DNA of 52,191 nucleotides from Acidobacteriota bacterium (GTDB lineage Bacteria; Acidobacteriota; Terriglobia; Terriglobales; Acidobacteriaceae): NCBI GenBank assembly GCA_021792135.1, contig JAJYVF010000033.1, positions 1 to 52,191 of the forward strand, read 5' to 3'. Shown piece by piece: positions 17,184 to 26,372 of this stretch (position 1 is its first letter; each line of letters starts with the position of its first letter). The notes under the pieces were generated by a model. It saw only the letters and a program-made list of their open reading frames with translations, ran no database searches and was not told where the DNA came from. The position numbers and the translations under genes were made by a program.

Positions 17184-17399
17184 CGACGCACTGATCGTGG
17201 CGGGCGCGGCCCAGGCTGACTGCGCGGTGCTGCTGAGCGAAGATCTGCAGCATGGGCGGCGGTTTGGGAGTTTGGGAGTGTGCGGGTGGAGAATCCGTTT
17301 CGGGACCAGCCGTCCAGGGGGACTGCCGTCCAGCAGCGCTGGGTGGCTTGTGAAAGGTGCGGGTTGCCGACGATGCGCCAACAAGTGCTCTCATTTTGA
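16876..17399 (+). pseudogene. PIN-domain toxin (VapC-like), decayed by three indels
   Basis: Translation starts MSARFFPGTNIFVYSFDP, a PIN N-terminus in which the first catalytic Asp (normally DTN) is replaced by Gly. A base is missing near 16928; the following middle part (VVSEQVVQEFFNVALRRF) is in another frame. An extra A near 17182 (TGGTAACGAC for TGGTACGAC, W-Y-D) returns to the first frame with DALIVAGAAQADCAVLLSED. The 8-bp tandem duplication at 17263-17278 then shifts the end; removing one copy gives RVENPF, the usual C-terminus. The exact end (TGA 17399) assumes that repair. It is clearly non-functional as one protein. Confidence 0.75.
17263..17278 (+). repeat. 8-bp tandem duplication inside the PIN pseudogene
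   Basis: TTTGGGAG occurs twice back to back (17263-17270, 17271-17278). Deleting one copy restores the frame to the family-typical C-terminus, so this is a replication-slippage lesion and not an original feature. Confidence 0.8.
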
Positions 17400-17494
17400 C
17401 GGAAGCTCTAGAATTGTCAGGGAGACTTGTTCAGAGCAGTTGCGCGCCAGAGTAGCAGGTAGTGTTCGTGCGCTCTTACGCTGATGGGCAGAGC

Positions 17495-18403
17495 ATGCTA
17501 TCGATCGATCCCAATTTAGCAATCGGCCTTGTCCAGACGTTCCTAAGTGTTCTTCAAGTCAAGATCAGTCTGCGTCCGGCCCCAGCGCATACCGAACAGA
17601 CCATCCTCGTCTTCAACGGAATCAAGGAAAAGCTGTCAAGCTCGAATTTCGAGGATGCCGGAGCGGTGATCGAGGAACACGTCAAGGCTGAATTGCCTCA
17701 AGAGGTTGCTTCATCGGTATTAGCAGACTTCAACACCCTCGCAATGATGGCACAGCCGCTACACGTTGAGGCCTTCGATTATTGGAATCTCTTGCTTAAC
17801 CTCACGCGCTCTGCTCGCGACTTTTGTCATCGTTCGAACATCTTCCGTTTGCGCGGCATTGGCTGGACGGTCGGTCACCGCTTGCTGAAAATGCCGAAAA
17901 CCTCTGCTGCGCTGTTTGATGCCGCAACCCAACAGAGCTGGATGGGCCTTAGATTTCCCGATTCCGGTCGCCCGGGTCCAACAGTAGGCACCGAACTTTA
18001 TCTGATAGAGGACGTCGGGTTTACCCCACAGCTTCCCTATCCGTATCGCGCACAGCCCGACGCATTCCTGCCCGTCATTGGGAACACGAAGGCAACCTAT
18101 TGGGAACATGGTCACGGTGGGTACGGCGGCCAGCCACCACCCGATTCAGAGCCGTTGGACATCTTCACGCTACCTGGATCGGACCTACATTGGGTGTGGT
18201 TCATTTCTGGGAAGGATGCGGAAGTGTGTCAAATCCGGTGGCAAAGGATGCTCACCGCGCCCGAAGTACAAAAAATTGTTGAGTCGCTAAAGCAGGACAT
18301 CTCGGGGTACGTCGCTGAAATAATCGGGGAGCAACAACTGGGCGAATCTTCGCTCTGGCCATCATTTACAGAGCTGATCGCCCAGCTTAGTACGAGAGGC
18401 TAG
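17495..18403 (+). CDS. Hypothetical protein, 302 residues
   Basis: The ATG at 17495 is preferred over a GTG at 17462; neither has a strong ribosome-binding site. The N-terminal half is helical (LVQTFLSVLQVKISL, ILVFNGIKEKLSSSNFEDAGAVIEEHV), and the C-terminal half is mixed with many aromatics (TYWEHGHGGYGG, DLHWVWFISG). There is no signal peptide, membrane segment or recognised catalytic motif. Codon and amino-acid style is less GC-biased than in the neighbours. It sits between a decayed toxin-antitoxin locus and repeat-rich DNA, which suggests an acquired gene. Function unknown. Confidence 0.65.
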   Translation: MLSIDPNLAIGLVQTFLSVLQVKISLRPAPAHTEQTILVFNGIKEKLSSSNFEDAGAVIEEHVKAELPQEVASSVLADFNTLAMMAQPLHVEAFDYWNLLLNLTRSARDFCHRSNIFRLRGIGWTVGHRLLKMPKTSAALFDAATQQSWMGLRFPDSGRPGPTVGTELYLIEDVGFTPQLPYPYRAQPDAFLPVIGNTKATYWEHGHGGYGGQPPPDSEPLDIFTLPGSDLHWVWFISGKDAEVCQIRWQRMLTAPEVQKIVESLKQDISGYVAEIIGEQQLGESSLWPSFTELIAQLSTRG

Positions 18404-18767
18404 AAATCCTGGTCATCCCGTCGATGCGCACATAACTCTCTCCGCAGTTACCCATCGGACATCCGGGGCCTGGTGCTTGACTGCCGTGTCACCGGCTATC
18501 CGCACCTTTCGGCCTGCCGGGTCGCATCACATGCGCTGGCCCTCGAAAGGTCGGGGAGGCCGACCGTACGGGAGATTGCACGCATCAAGGGGTTCTCGAT
18601 GCCGTCGATGACTTTGTGGCAGCCCCCGCAACTGCTTGATCTACGCTGACCAGGATCGCGGCATAGTAAGGGTTGTGCCCGCAGTAGTAGTTCGTGCGCC
18701 GCCGCACATTGTCGTTTTCGTTGCGAATCTGGAGAAAATCATGGAAACGGTTCGTATTCCGCTTTGC
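18404..18767. other. Gene-free stretch
   Basis: Frames here are short and unrecognised. A plus-strand frame reads VREIARIKGF near 18565-18600, which could be a scrap of a DNA-binding or regulatory protein, but nothing around it supports a gene. Confidence 0.35.
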
Positions 18768-18941
18768 CTAGGCACTCACGAGTTCACGCGACGACAGACC
18801 CCGTCCCGCTAGCGAGCGAGGCATCTCTTTAAGACTGTTCTGGGTGATTTGCCTTACCGGAATGAGTTCGTTGAATAGCTGGGTCGCACCGTCGTACCCG
18901 CGAATGTTCCAGCAGACCATATTTTTAGGTCTGTGCGCCAT
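18768..18941 (-). CDS. Possible small protein of about 57 residues
   Basis: From ATG 18941 (or 18920) to TAG 18768 the frame reads a strand-turn-strand start (MVCWNIRGYDGATQLFNELI), then VRQITQNSLKEMPRSLAGR and a C-terminal LSSRELVS. This is protein-like and resembles small conserved proteins of the RGxDG type, but the ribosome-binding site is poor. The longer upstream extension of the frame lies in a repeat region and is not protein-like. Confidence 0.35.
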   Translation of the reverse strand: MAHRPKNMVCWNIRGYDGATQLFNELIPVRQITQNSLKEMPRSLAGRGLSSRELVSA

Positions 18942-19060
18942 GGCGCAGAGTATATCGGCAACTCCTCTGGCGTCTGGCGTCCGACCGGCTATACCGACCC
19001 ATCGTGGGCGACAGGCGCTGAGGCGATTCCACGCTGGAGATTGATTGGGCCGCTTCGCGA

Positions 19061-19210
19061 CCGAAGCCCCTCGCACCGGACAGCATCTGCGGGCAGAGTG
19101 CGCTGGGACTTCGGGGGGTTCTTCGACTGCGCGCCGGGAAGCGTATGTTCCCGCGGGGCCACGACCGTGGCGGCGCTCCGCCCAGAATGACATTTTGGGG
19201 GGAGTAAAAC
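19061..19210. repeat. Acidobacterial-type intergenic repeat
   Basis: The segment has a GGGACTTCGGGGGGTTCTTC core and ends in CGCTCCGCCCAGAATGACA. This matches, from memory, a dispersed intergenic element that is spuriously annotated in Acidobacteria as proteins beginning CHSERSEES. It has no ribosome-binding site or stable frame. Part of the ending recurs near 22438 (CGCTCCGCCCCGGCATGAC). Confidence 0.45.
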
Positions 19211-19242
19211 CGATTTCCCGGATGATTCGGGCTGCTGGTGCT

Positions 19243-19303
19243 CAGGGGCTGAAGCCGGGCCGCTTTTGGGGAACGATTTTCGGCACGAGTGAACCGTGCC
19301 CTG
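19243..19303. repeat. REP-like bipartite stem-loop, copy 1
   Basis: CAGGGGC (19243-19249), TGAA and a partly matched GCC arm are followed 30 bases later by TTCGGCACG (19279-19287), 7 bases, and CGTGCCC (19295-19301). Copy 2 at 21758-21817 has the same order, spacing and orientation. The arms of the second hairpin pair over 6 bp (GGCACG/CGTGCC). Confidence 0.65.
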
Positions 19304-19364
19304 ATACAAGGGTGTCAAGGATCGTGGCCTCTTCGCATAATCGCGGCCCTGGAAAATGCGTAAG

Positions 19365-19391
19365 AAGCCCGGCAATTGGGTGCCGGGCTTT
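19365..19391 (-). terminator. Terminator of the rpsB-tsf transcript
   Basis: A perfect 9-bp stem (AGCCCGGCA 19366-19374, TGCCGGGCT 19381-19389; 6-base loop) lies about 45 bases beyond the tsf stop. On the minus strand it is followed by TCTTACGCATTTT; on the plus strand by TTTCGGGTTT. It is likely the end of the ribosomal transcript. Confidence 0.7.
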
Positions 19392-19436
19392 CGGGTTTCA
19401 GGTTTGCGCGAAGCGCCGCCGCCCGTGCGGCCAGCA

Positions 19437-20099
<663 letters not shown>

Positions 20100-20171
20100 T
20101 CCTTTACTCCCATTCTCTTCCATTTAGATTCCACGGGGCGCATCAACAGGGCGTGAATGTCCAAAGACACA

Positions 20172-20207
20172 GAAAGCGTGGCCCCGAATGACGGCAGCCA
20201 CGCTTTC
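20172..20207 (-). terminator. Hairpin between rpsB and tsf
   Basis: A perfect 11-bp stem (20172-20182 with 20197-20207) and 14-base loop lie in the 167-base gap. On the minus strand only TGTGTCTTTGG follows, so it may attenuate rather than fully end transcription, setting the S2 to EF-Ts ratio. Confidence 0.5.
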
Positions 20208-20266
20208 GCACGCGGGACCGTCCCGCATTGATTCGTCAAAAGCAGAGAAAACCTTCTGCTTACCTT

Positions 20267-21151
20267 CTAATATCCGCTCTCGGCAGCCTCGGCCTCGTCC
20301 AGAGCAGCGACGATGGCCGGCGCTTTGCGGATGCCGCCGCCGAGGGCCGTTTCGAGGTCGAGTTCGCCCTCCGCTTCGGGCGCCGCCTCGGCTCCGGGCT
20401 CGCCTTCGGCAGCCGCCTGGATCTCGGCAGCCACGCCGGCCGTTTCGGCGGCGAACTGCTTGTCGCTCGCGGCAGCCGCGCCCTCGACGACCGAGTCCGC
20501 AATCTTCGAGGTGAAGAGGCGGATGGCGCGCAGGGCGTCGTCATTGCCGGGGATGACGAAGTCGACCACGGTCGGATCGCAGTTGGTGTCGACGACGGCG
20601 ACCACCGGAATGCCCAGCTTGCGGGCCTCCTTGACGGCGATGGCTTCGTTCGAGGAATCGACGACGAAGATGGCGTCGGGCAGGCGGCGCATGGTCTTGA
20701 TGCCGGCCAGATTGGCCTGGAGATGCTTGCGCTCGCGTTCCAGCCGGATCACTTCCTTCTTGGTCAGCAGCTCGTAGCGGCCGTCGGTGGCCATCTCATC
20801 CAGTTCCTGAAGGCGCTTCACCGATTTCTGCACGGTCACCCAGTTGGTCAGCAGACCGCCGAGCCAGCGCTGGTTGATGTAGAACATACCGCAGCGGGTG
20901 GCTTCCTCGGCGATGGCGTCCTGAGCCTGCCGTTTGGTGCCGACAAAGAGGATTACTCTTCCCTGAGCAGCAAGATCCGTCACAAACTTCGACGCTTCCT
21001 TGAACATCTTCAGGGTCTTCTGCAGGTCGATGATGTAGATACCGTTGCGCTCGCCGAAGATGTATTCCTTCATCCGCGGATCCCAGCGCTTGGTCTGATG
21101 CCCGAAGTGGACTCCCGCCTCGAGCAGCTCCTTCATGGTGATAGTGGCCAA
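20267..21151 (-). CDS. rpsB: 30S ribosomal protein S2
   Basis: 294 residues. The S2 signature appears at the start ([20 protein letters not shown]) and later as [11 protein letters not shown], with [11 protein letters not shown] and [10 protein letters not shown] between. The C-terminus carries an Ala/Glu-rich tail of about 60 residues beyond the E. coli length, which is common in this group. It is located in the standard rpsB-tsf order, downstream of rplM-rpsI but separated by 188 bases. Confidence 0.97.
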   Translation of the reverse strand: MATITMKELLEAGVHFGHQTKRWDPRMKEYIFGERNGIYIIDLQKTLKMFKEASKFVTDLAAQGRVILFVGTKRQAQDAIAEEATRCGMFYINQRWLGGLLTNWVTVQKSVKRLQELDEMATDGRYELLTKKEVIRLERERKHLQANLAGIKTMRRLPDAIFVVDSSNEAIAVKEARKLGIPVVAVVDTNCDPTVVDFVIPGNDDALRAIRLFTSKIADSVVEGAAAASDKQFAAETAGVAAEIQAAAEGEPGAEAAPEAEGELDLETALGGGIRKAPAIVAALDEAEAAESGY

Positions 21152-21283
21152 ACGACCTCCTTATTGGACTGCATTCCGGGCGGTACAACCGGGCCGGAAT
21201 TGATGCCCCGGGTGGGGCAGATTCTGACTTCTAATCCGAGCTCCGGGCGCAAAGCCCGAAGCCCGGGAACCTGAGCGCCCGCT

Positions 21284-21318
21284 GAACCCCGCGTCAGGGA
21301 GCGAGCTCGCCGGGGTTC
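21284..21318 (-). terminator. Hairpin after rpsI
   Basis: GAACCCCG (21284-21291) pairs with CGGGGTTC (21311-21318); the loop holds the palindrome GCGAGCTCGC. It lies just beyond the rpsI stop on the minus strand. No T-tract, so it is a moderate call. Confidence 0.4.
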
Positions 21319-21339
21319 TGAACCACATGCGTTCCCGAA

Positions 21340-21735
21340 CTAGCGCTTCGAGAACTGGAACCGCTTGCGGGCGCCCTTCTGGCCGTACTTCTTGCGTTCC
21401 TTGACGCGCGCATCGCGGGTGAGCAGGCCTTCGGCCTTGAGCATTTTGCGCAGCTCGGCATTGAACTCGAGCAGGGCGCGGGCGGTGCCCATCCTGACAG
21501 CGTCGGCCTGGGCCGCAACACCGCCGCCGGCGACGGTGGTCACCACATCGAAGCTGGCCGCCGTATCGCTGACCACGAGGGAGCGCCTGGCCGCGACGCG
21601 CTGCTGCTCGGTGACGAAATAGGTGTCAAAAGGCTTGCCGTTGACCACGAAACCGCCGTTGCCAGGGCGCAGATACACGCGCGCAATCGCCGATTTCCGC
21701 CGCCCCGTGCCGTAATACTGAACCAGATCTGCCAT
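21340..21735 (-). CDS. rpsI: 30S ribosomal protein S9
   Basis: 131 residues with the S9 pattern: [16 protein letters not shown] at the N-terminus, [19 protein letters not shown] in the middle and the basic tail ending in QFSKR that reaches the P-site tRNA. It is the second gene of the rplM-rpsI pair, 89 bases after rplM; that gap holds a REP-like repeat. Confidence 0.97.
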   Translation of the reverse strand: MADLVQYYGTGRRKSAIARVYLRPGNGGFVVNGKPFDTYFVTEQQRVAARRSLVVSDTAASFDVVTTVAGGGVAAQADAVRMGTARALLEFNAELRKMLKAEGLLTRDARVKERKKYGQKGARKRFQFSKR

Positions 21736-21757
21736 GAACCTTCCTTCATCGTTGCTT

Positions 21758-21817
21758 CAGGGGCGAAAGCCCCGCATTGCTGGAGCCGCAGTTCGGCACG
21801 GCTGGAGCCGTGCCCCT
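21758..21817. repeat. REP-like bipartite stem-loop, copy 2
   Basis: The first hairpin is GGGGC-GAAA-GCCCC (21760-21773) and the second GGCACGGC-TGGA-GCCGTGCC (21795-21814). It shares CAGGGGC, TTCGGCACG and CGTGCCC with copy 1, in the same order and direction. It fills most of the rplM-rpsI gap, so it may also affect stability or processing of that transcript. Confidence 0.7.
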
Positions 21818-21824
21818 GCAAAAC

Positions 21825-22259
21825 TCATGCAGAAATCTCGAGCGGCTCGGGCTTCTGGGCCGCGTGCGGATGCTTGTCGTCGCGATAGACGTTGAGCTTG
21901 GTGGCCATTTTGCGGCCCAGTTTGGTTTTTGGGAGCATGCCCTTAATCGCCTCTTCGACGACCTTCTCCGGCCGGCGTTCCATGAGCCGGGTAAACGACT
22001 CCTCACGCAGGCCGCCAGGAAAGCCGGTGTAGCGGCGGTAGGTCTTGCTCTGGCTCTTGAGCCCGGTGAGCCGCACCTTGCCGGCGTTGATCACGATGAC
22101 GTGATCGCCCATGTCAAGAAAGGGCGTGTATTTCGGATTTCTTTTGCCGCTCAGCACGCTGGCCGCTTCCGTGGCCAGGCGGCCCAGCGTTTTACCGCTG
22201 GCGTCGACCACGAACCACTTGCGGCTGATCTCGCGTGCGCTCGGAATATACGTTGACAT
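21825..22259 (-). CDS. rplM: 50S ribosomal protein L13
   Basis: 144 residues from ATG 22259 ([15 protein letters not shown]), with GGAGAAAAGGAAAGAG in front; a longer frame upstream is non-coding in character. L13 motifs: [34 protein letters not shown] and [18 protein letters not shown]. First gene of the L13-S9 pair; about 420 bases upstream are gene-free and shared with a divergent small gene. Confidence 0.97.
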   Translation of the reverse strand: MSTYIPSAREISRKWFVVDASGKTLGRLATEAASVLSGKRNPKYTPFLDMGDHVIVINAGKVRLTGLKSQSKTYRRYTGFPGGLREESFTRLMERRPEKVVEEAIKGMLPKTKLGRKMATKLNVYRDDKHPHAAQKPEPLEISA

Positions 22260-22612
22260 CTCTTTCCTTTTCTCCCCGGCCTTATCGTTGCGAAGCCCAC
22301 GGCGCCCTGCCTGCACCCGTGATCCACGAAGCGCCCACGCGACGCCCCTCCGCGGAACGGTTCCGCGGCTTCCGGATGCTGTTCGCGTGAGTTGGCGCAG
22401 AACACCCGAAATGCAGACTTTCGAGTTAGCGCGCTCCGCCCCGGCATGACGCACGGACGCTGCAAGCGCGCACTGCGCAAGGAATTCAGGATACGGGAAT
22501 TTGCAGGGAGAGTCAATTGCGTTGCCCCGAGCGGAGCGGAGCGAAGACCGATCTTCGCGGACGGAAAGGAGGCTGGGCAAAGGGACGCGCCGGCGCAAAA
22601 TATTTGGGGGCA

Positions 22613-22628
22613 TGTGACAGCGGTCACA
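22613..22628. promoter_or_regulatory. Perfect CRP-type palindrome TGTGA-N6-TCACA
   Basis: TGTGA (22613-22617), spacer CAGCGG, TCACA (22624-22628) match the CRP consensus exactly. Two further half-sites lie nearby in everted order: TCACA 22656-22660 and TGTGA 22676-22680. The site lies about 70 bases before the small coiled-coil gene that opens the Tol-Pal stretch, and about 350 before rplM on the other strand. The binding protein is inferred to be of the CRP/FNR family. The remainder of 22260-22683 shows no gene. Confidence 0.5.
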
Positions 22629-22698
22629 GCAGGGTCCTGTCTGGCCCTTCCACAATCACAGCACTTTGTCGGATTTGTGACGAGTGCTGGTTCTGCTG

Positions 22699-22950
22699 AT
22701 GCTGACGACAACGCTGCTGGAAAAGCTGCTGGACATTGAGCGTGCGGTCGGGCTGACCGACCGCATGACGGTGCGGAAGATGCTGATGGATCTGGAGACA
22801 CAGGTTCTGCGGCTCCAGCAGGAGCTGCTGGCGGCACTGGATGAGGTGCGGCGCCTGCGCGAAGAGCAGGAATCAGGGGCGCGCGGGGGGGCAGCGTGCT
22901 TCCTGGGACCGCCGGCCGGCGCCGCCCAGGTTGTCCGTAAGGCTTCCTGA
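22699..22950 (+). CDS. Small coiled-coil protein
   Basis: 83 residues from ATG 22699 (a GTG at 22684 is also possible; neither has a clear ribosome-binding site). The central half is a strong amphipathic helix or coiled coil (VRKMLMDLETQVLRLQQELL then ALDEVRRLREEQ), and the tail is Gly/Ala-rich. No recognised family. It precedes the TonB-like gene in the same direction and follows the CRP-like sites, so it may be the first gene of that transcript. Confidence 0.5.
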   Translation: MLTTTLLEKLLDIERAVGLTDRMTVRKMLMDLETQVLRLQQELLAALDEVRRLREEQESGARGGAACFLGPPAGAAQVVRKAS

Positions 22951-23055
22951 TTCAGTATCCACCCGGGCGCCGGCCGCATCCTGATACAACCGAAGAGACG
23001 CCGCTTTTGGTCCCGCGCAGGAGCGCGGTTGTGCTGAGAGGCCGTGCGCATCAAA

Positions 23056-23868
23056 ATGAGTACAGGGATGCGAGACACGATCGAAATCGAGCGCGAGGCA
23101 TTTGGCCGGCCGGCGGCCGGATCGCTGCTGTTGCATGTGGCGGTAGTGGGGGTGATCGCGCTGTTGATGTTGGTCAACAGTCATTTTCACGGAAATGAAT
23201 GGAGCAGCAATGCTCCGCCGGGCGCCATTCAGGCGACGCTGGTGAGTTCGGCGCCGGCGATTCCCCTGCCGCAGGTGGCGCCGCCCACGCCGAATGTGCT
23301 CGCGACGCAGTTGCCCAGCCCTTCGCCCGCGCCGCCGAGCAAGGCGACCATCCCCATCCAGGAACCCGATGCGGTCCCCATACCGGAGCGGCACCCCAGG
23401 CTGCGGCGGACGCCGAAGGGGGAGCGTGCTTCGCCTCCGCACGCACAACCGCTGAATCAGCCCAACCGCGCCAATTTCGGCGAGGCGGCGCCGACCCAGC
23501 TGGCGCACGCGATGACCAGTGCTGCGGCGCAAGGCTCGAGCCCTGTGACGGTGAACAGCGGCGATTTCGCGTCGCGATACCCGTGGTACGTGGCGATGAT
23601 TACGCGCATGGTGCAGCAGTACTGGTATACGCAGGACATCGCGGGGAACACGCCGTTCGGAAGCCAGGTGGCGGTAACCTTCTCGATCGACCGGGCCGGC
23701 CGGGTGAGCAGCATTCGCATTTCCCAGGCCAGTTCCTCGCCGACTCTGAACATGTCCGCAATGCAGGCCGTGCAACGCGTTGAAAGTTTCGGACCGTTAC
23801 CAAGTCAGTACACAGGTAACAATGTATCGGTGGAGTACACTTTTACCTACGATCAGCCGTCACGCTAG
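23056..23868 (+). CDS. TonB/TolA-type energy transducer
   Basis: About 270 residues. One membrane helix near the N-terminus (AGSLLLHVAVVGVIALLMLV), a long Pro/Ala-rich periplasm-spanning region, and a C-terminal TonB/TolA-like domain (PWYVAMITRMVQQYWYTQ ... VTFSIDRAGRVSSIRI ... AMQAVQRVESFGPLP). By position before tolB-pal-cpoB it probably serves as TolA, linking an inner-membrane motor to Pal. No TolQ/TolR or ExbB/ExbD genes are in the window. The start is uncertain: GTG 23044, ATG 23056 and a later ATG are all possible. Confidence 0.8.
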   Translation: MSTGMRDTIEIEREAFGRPAAGSLLLHVAVVGVIALLMLVNSHFHGNEWSSNAPPGAIQATLVSSAPAIPLPQVAPPTPNVLATQLPSPSPAPPSKATIPIQEPDAVPIPERHPRLRRTPKGERASPPHAQPLNQPNRANFGEAAPTQLAHAMTSAAAQGSSPVTVNSGDFASRYPWYVAMITRMVQQYWYTQDIAGNTPFGSQVAVTFSIDRAGRVSSIRISQASSSPTLNMSAMQAVQRVESFGPLPSQYTGNNVSVEYTFTYDQPSR

Positions 23869-24045
23869 GCAGCGGTGGCGCGGGGTTGCACATGACACTC
23901 CGTTGTTCGTCCATTCCGGCAGTGTGTTCTCCCGGCGAGGGCAGGGCCCCGCAAGGGGGGACTTTGCCGATCCGCCGCCGATTTGTCCGGGCCTGCCGCT
24001 CATCGTCACTCCGCGGAAGGAGACCGCTGACGAATCGGACTACGC

Positions 24046-25392
24046 ATGACTGAGTGCCCCCCCAAGACATCCGCCTTTTACCTTTTCTTTCTTCTTGCAT
24101 TTCTTTCTGCCGCGGCGACCGTTCAGGCTCAGGACTGGGTTCGAACGGGCACCAATCTGGGCGTGGCGAAGATCCGCATCGCCGCCGCCGATCTCAAGCC
24201 CGCTTCCATCGATCCGCTAACCGGAGGTCTGAAGTCGGCCTTCGATCAGACCCTCTATAACGACCTCCGTTATGCCGGGATCTTTGACGTGGTTTCGAAG
24301 AGCATGATCCCGAACACGACGCCGGGATCGCCGCAGGAGATCGATCTGGCGCAGTGGGCCGCGGATCCCTCGGATGCGGCGTATGTGGCGTTCGGGCAGA
24401 TCTCGGTCAGCAGCGGCCGGGTTGCGGTTCAGGGATTTCTCTACGACACCCACAACACGCAGAACCCGCAGGTGCTGGGGAAGCAGTATTCGGACACAGC
24501 CACAGTGCAGGCTACGCGCGAGATTGCCCACCGCTTTGCCGACGAAATCATCCAGCATCTGGGGGGCGTTCCGGGAATTGCGGAGACGAAGATCTACTTC
24601 GTTTCGCAGCGCACGGCGAGCAAAGAGATCTGGGTGATGGACTATGACGGGATGAACGAGCGGCAGCTGACCCATCTGCATTCGATCGCGCTGTCGCCGA
24701 GGGTTTCGCCCGACAATTCGCGGGTGGCGTTCAGCGCCATGGGCCGCAACGGCTGGTCGATCCGGATGTTCTCCCTGGACCTGAACCGGCTGGTGGCCTT
24801 CCCCGCATGGGGCGACACGACGCTTTCGCCGGCGTGGAGCAGCAGCGGGGACAAGCTGGCGTTCTCATCCGCGCGGACCGGAGACCCGGAGATTTATACC
24901 TGCGACGCCTCGGGCAGCGGTGTTCGCCGGCTGACGGCATTTCGGGGCCCGGATGTCTCTCCGGTCTGGAATCCGAGGAGCAACGCGCAGATTGCCTGGG
25001 TGAGCGGGCGCACGAACCTGCCGCAGATCTACATCATGGACTCCGACGGGGCGAACGTGATGCGGATGACGGACGGAGGATACGCCTCATCGCCCTCCTG
25101 GTCACCCAACGGCCAGTTCCTTGCCTTTGCATGGAACCGCAGCTATGGACCGGGAGCGCCGGGGGGCGAAGACATTTACATCATGGATATCGCGAGCAAG
25201 CGCTGGACTCAGCTGACGCACGATTCCGGAGCGAACGATTTCCCCTCCTGGTCGCCGGACAGCCGCCACATCGTATTCCAGCGCGAGACGGGCGGGCACA
25301 CGGAGATCTGGATGATGCTGGCCGATGGAACCGACCAGCAGCAGCTTACGCACGGAGGGGGCAACACCATGCCTAACTGGAGCTGGAAGTAA
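24046..25392 (+). CDS. tolB: TolB, periplasmic beta-propeller of the Tol-Pal system
   Basis: 448 residues. A cleavable signal peptide (FYLFFLLAFLSAAATVQAQ) is followed by the TolB N-terminal domain (about 30-180) and a six-bladed propeller marked by repeated WSPDS/SPSWSPNG-type motifs (SPRVSPDNSRVAFS, SPSWSPNGQFLAFAW, FPSWSPDSRHIVF). TolB binds Pal and helps outer-membrane constriction at division. Length is typical. It lies between the TolA-like gene and pal. Confidence 0.95.
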   Translation: MTECPPKTSAFYLFFLLAFLSAAATVQAQDWVRTGTNLGVAKIRIAAADLKPASIDPLTGGLKSAFDQTLYNDLRYAGIFDVVSKSMIPNTTPGSPQEIDLAQWAADPSDAAYVAFGQISVSSGRVAVQGFLYDTHNTQNPQVLGKQYSDTATVQATREIAHRFADEIIQHLGGVPGIAETKIYFVSQRTASKEIWVMDYDGMNERQLTHLHSIALSPRVSPDNSRVAFSAMGRNGWSIRMFSLDLNRLVAFPAWGDTTLSPAWSSSGDKLAFSSARTGDPEIYTCDASGSGVRRLTAFRGPDVSPVWNPRSNAQIAWVSGRTNLPQIYIMDSDGANVMRMTDGGYASSPSWSPNGQFLAFAWNRSYGPGAPGGEDIYIMDIASKRWTQLTHDSGANDFPSWSPDSRHIVFQRETGGHTEIWMMLADGTDQQQLTHGGGNTMPNWSWK

Positions 25393-25472
25393 GCAGTAAG
25401 CCTCCCATTTTGCGGGCCGGGATCCGGCCTGTTTTGCCTTGGTCAACCTGAACGCTCCCTAAGGAGGAGAAA

Positions 25473-26216
25473 GTGCATTACGCAAATCGAAAGTCCCTGG
25501 CTCTGGCTGCGAGTCTGGCAGCCTTGCTGACGGTAGCCGGTTGCCATAAGAAGACCCCAGCCCCGCCGCCCCCCCCGGCGCCCCCGCCGGCAGCCCCAGC
25601 CCCGACGGCCAGCATTACGGCGACTCCCGACACGATCAATGCCGGTGACAGCGCGGTTCTGACCTGGCATACCACGAACGCCACGGATGTTTCGATTGAA
25701 GGTCTCGGGACGGTCGCCTCTTCGGGCACGCAGTCGGTAAAGCCGACCCAGACCACCAGCTATCAGCTGGTCGCGCACGGCGACGGCGGATCGGCCGATG
25801 CCACCGCGACAGTGACGGTCAACACGCCCGCGCCTCCGCCGGCTCCGGTGCAGGAGTCGAATATCGACGAGAGCGCCTTCGAAGCCGCCGTGAAGCCGAT
25901 CTTCTTCGACTACGACAGCTACGATATTCGTACCGACGCACAGAGCACGATTCAGTCCGACGCCAACTTCCTCAATCAGCACCCGAACCTGAAGGTGGTG
26001 GTGGGCGGATACTGCGACGAGCGCGGTTCGACGGAGTACAACCTGGCACTCGGCGAAAACCGCGCCAACGCGGCCAAGCAGGCGCTGGTTTCGGCGGGAG
26101 TGAGTCCGGATCGGCTGCGTACGGTGAGCTACGGCAAGGAAAAGCAGTTCTGCACCGAGCATACCGAAGCGTGCTGGCAGCAGAATCGCCGGGCCATGTT
26201 CACCCTCGACCAGTAG
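25473..26216 (+). CDS. pal: Pal-like OmpA-family lipoprotein with an inserted Ig-like domain
   Basis: 247 residues from a GTG at 25473 behind GGAGGAGAAA. The lipobox is LTVAGC (lipidated C24). After a Pro-rich linker comes an Ig-like module of about 80 residues (SITATPDTINAGDSAVLTWH ... TTSYQLVA ... ATVTV), then the OmpA/Pal peptidoglycan-binding domain (IFFDYDSYDIR, VVVGGYCDERGSTEYNLALG, NRRAMF). Classical Pal has no Ig-like part and is about 170 residues. Position after tolB supports the Pal role. Confidence 0.9.
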   Translation: MHYANRKSLALAASLAALLTVAGCHKKTPAPPPPPAPPPAAPAPTASITATPDTINAGDSAVLTWHTTNATDVSIEGLGTVASSGTQSVKPTQTTSYQLVAHGDGGSADATATVTVNTPAPPPAPVQESNIDESAFEAAVKPIFFDYDSYDIRTDAQSTIQSDANFLNQHPNLKVVVGGYCDERGSTEYNLALGENRANAAKQALVSAGVSPDRLRTVSYGKEKQFCTEHTEACWQQNRRAMFTLDQ

Positions 26217-26372
26217 CCCGGATGAACGAAGGCTCGTCCCGCTGTTCCGCCCGTGCGGGGCAGCAGGACGGGCTGCGCGCGGTGCCCCATTGCCGAGTTC
26301 CTGGTTCTCCGGCGTGCTTCCGGCACTAAAATTGATGTGAGCGCATCCTGCGCTCCGTTGGGGATTCTATCG

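Noticed and set aside
16876-17399. Programmed frameshifting in the PIN gene
   Set aside because: There is no slippery site, and three independent lesions including an 8-bp duplication fit decay better.
22873-23775. 300-codon minus-strand frame
   Set aside because: Arg/His-rich antisense of the TonB-like gene.
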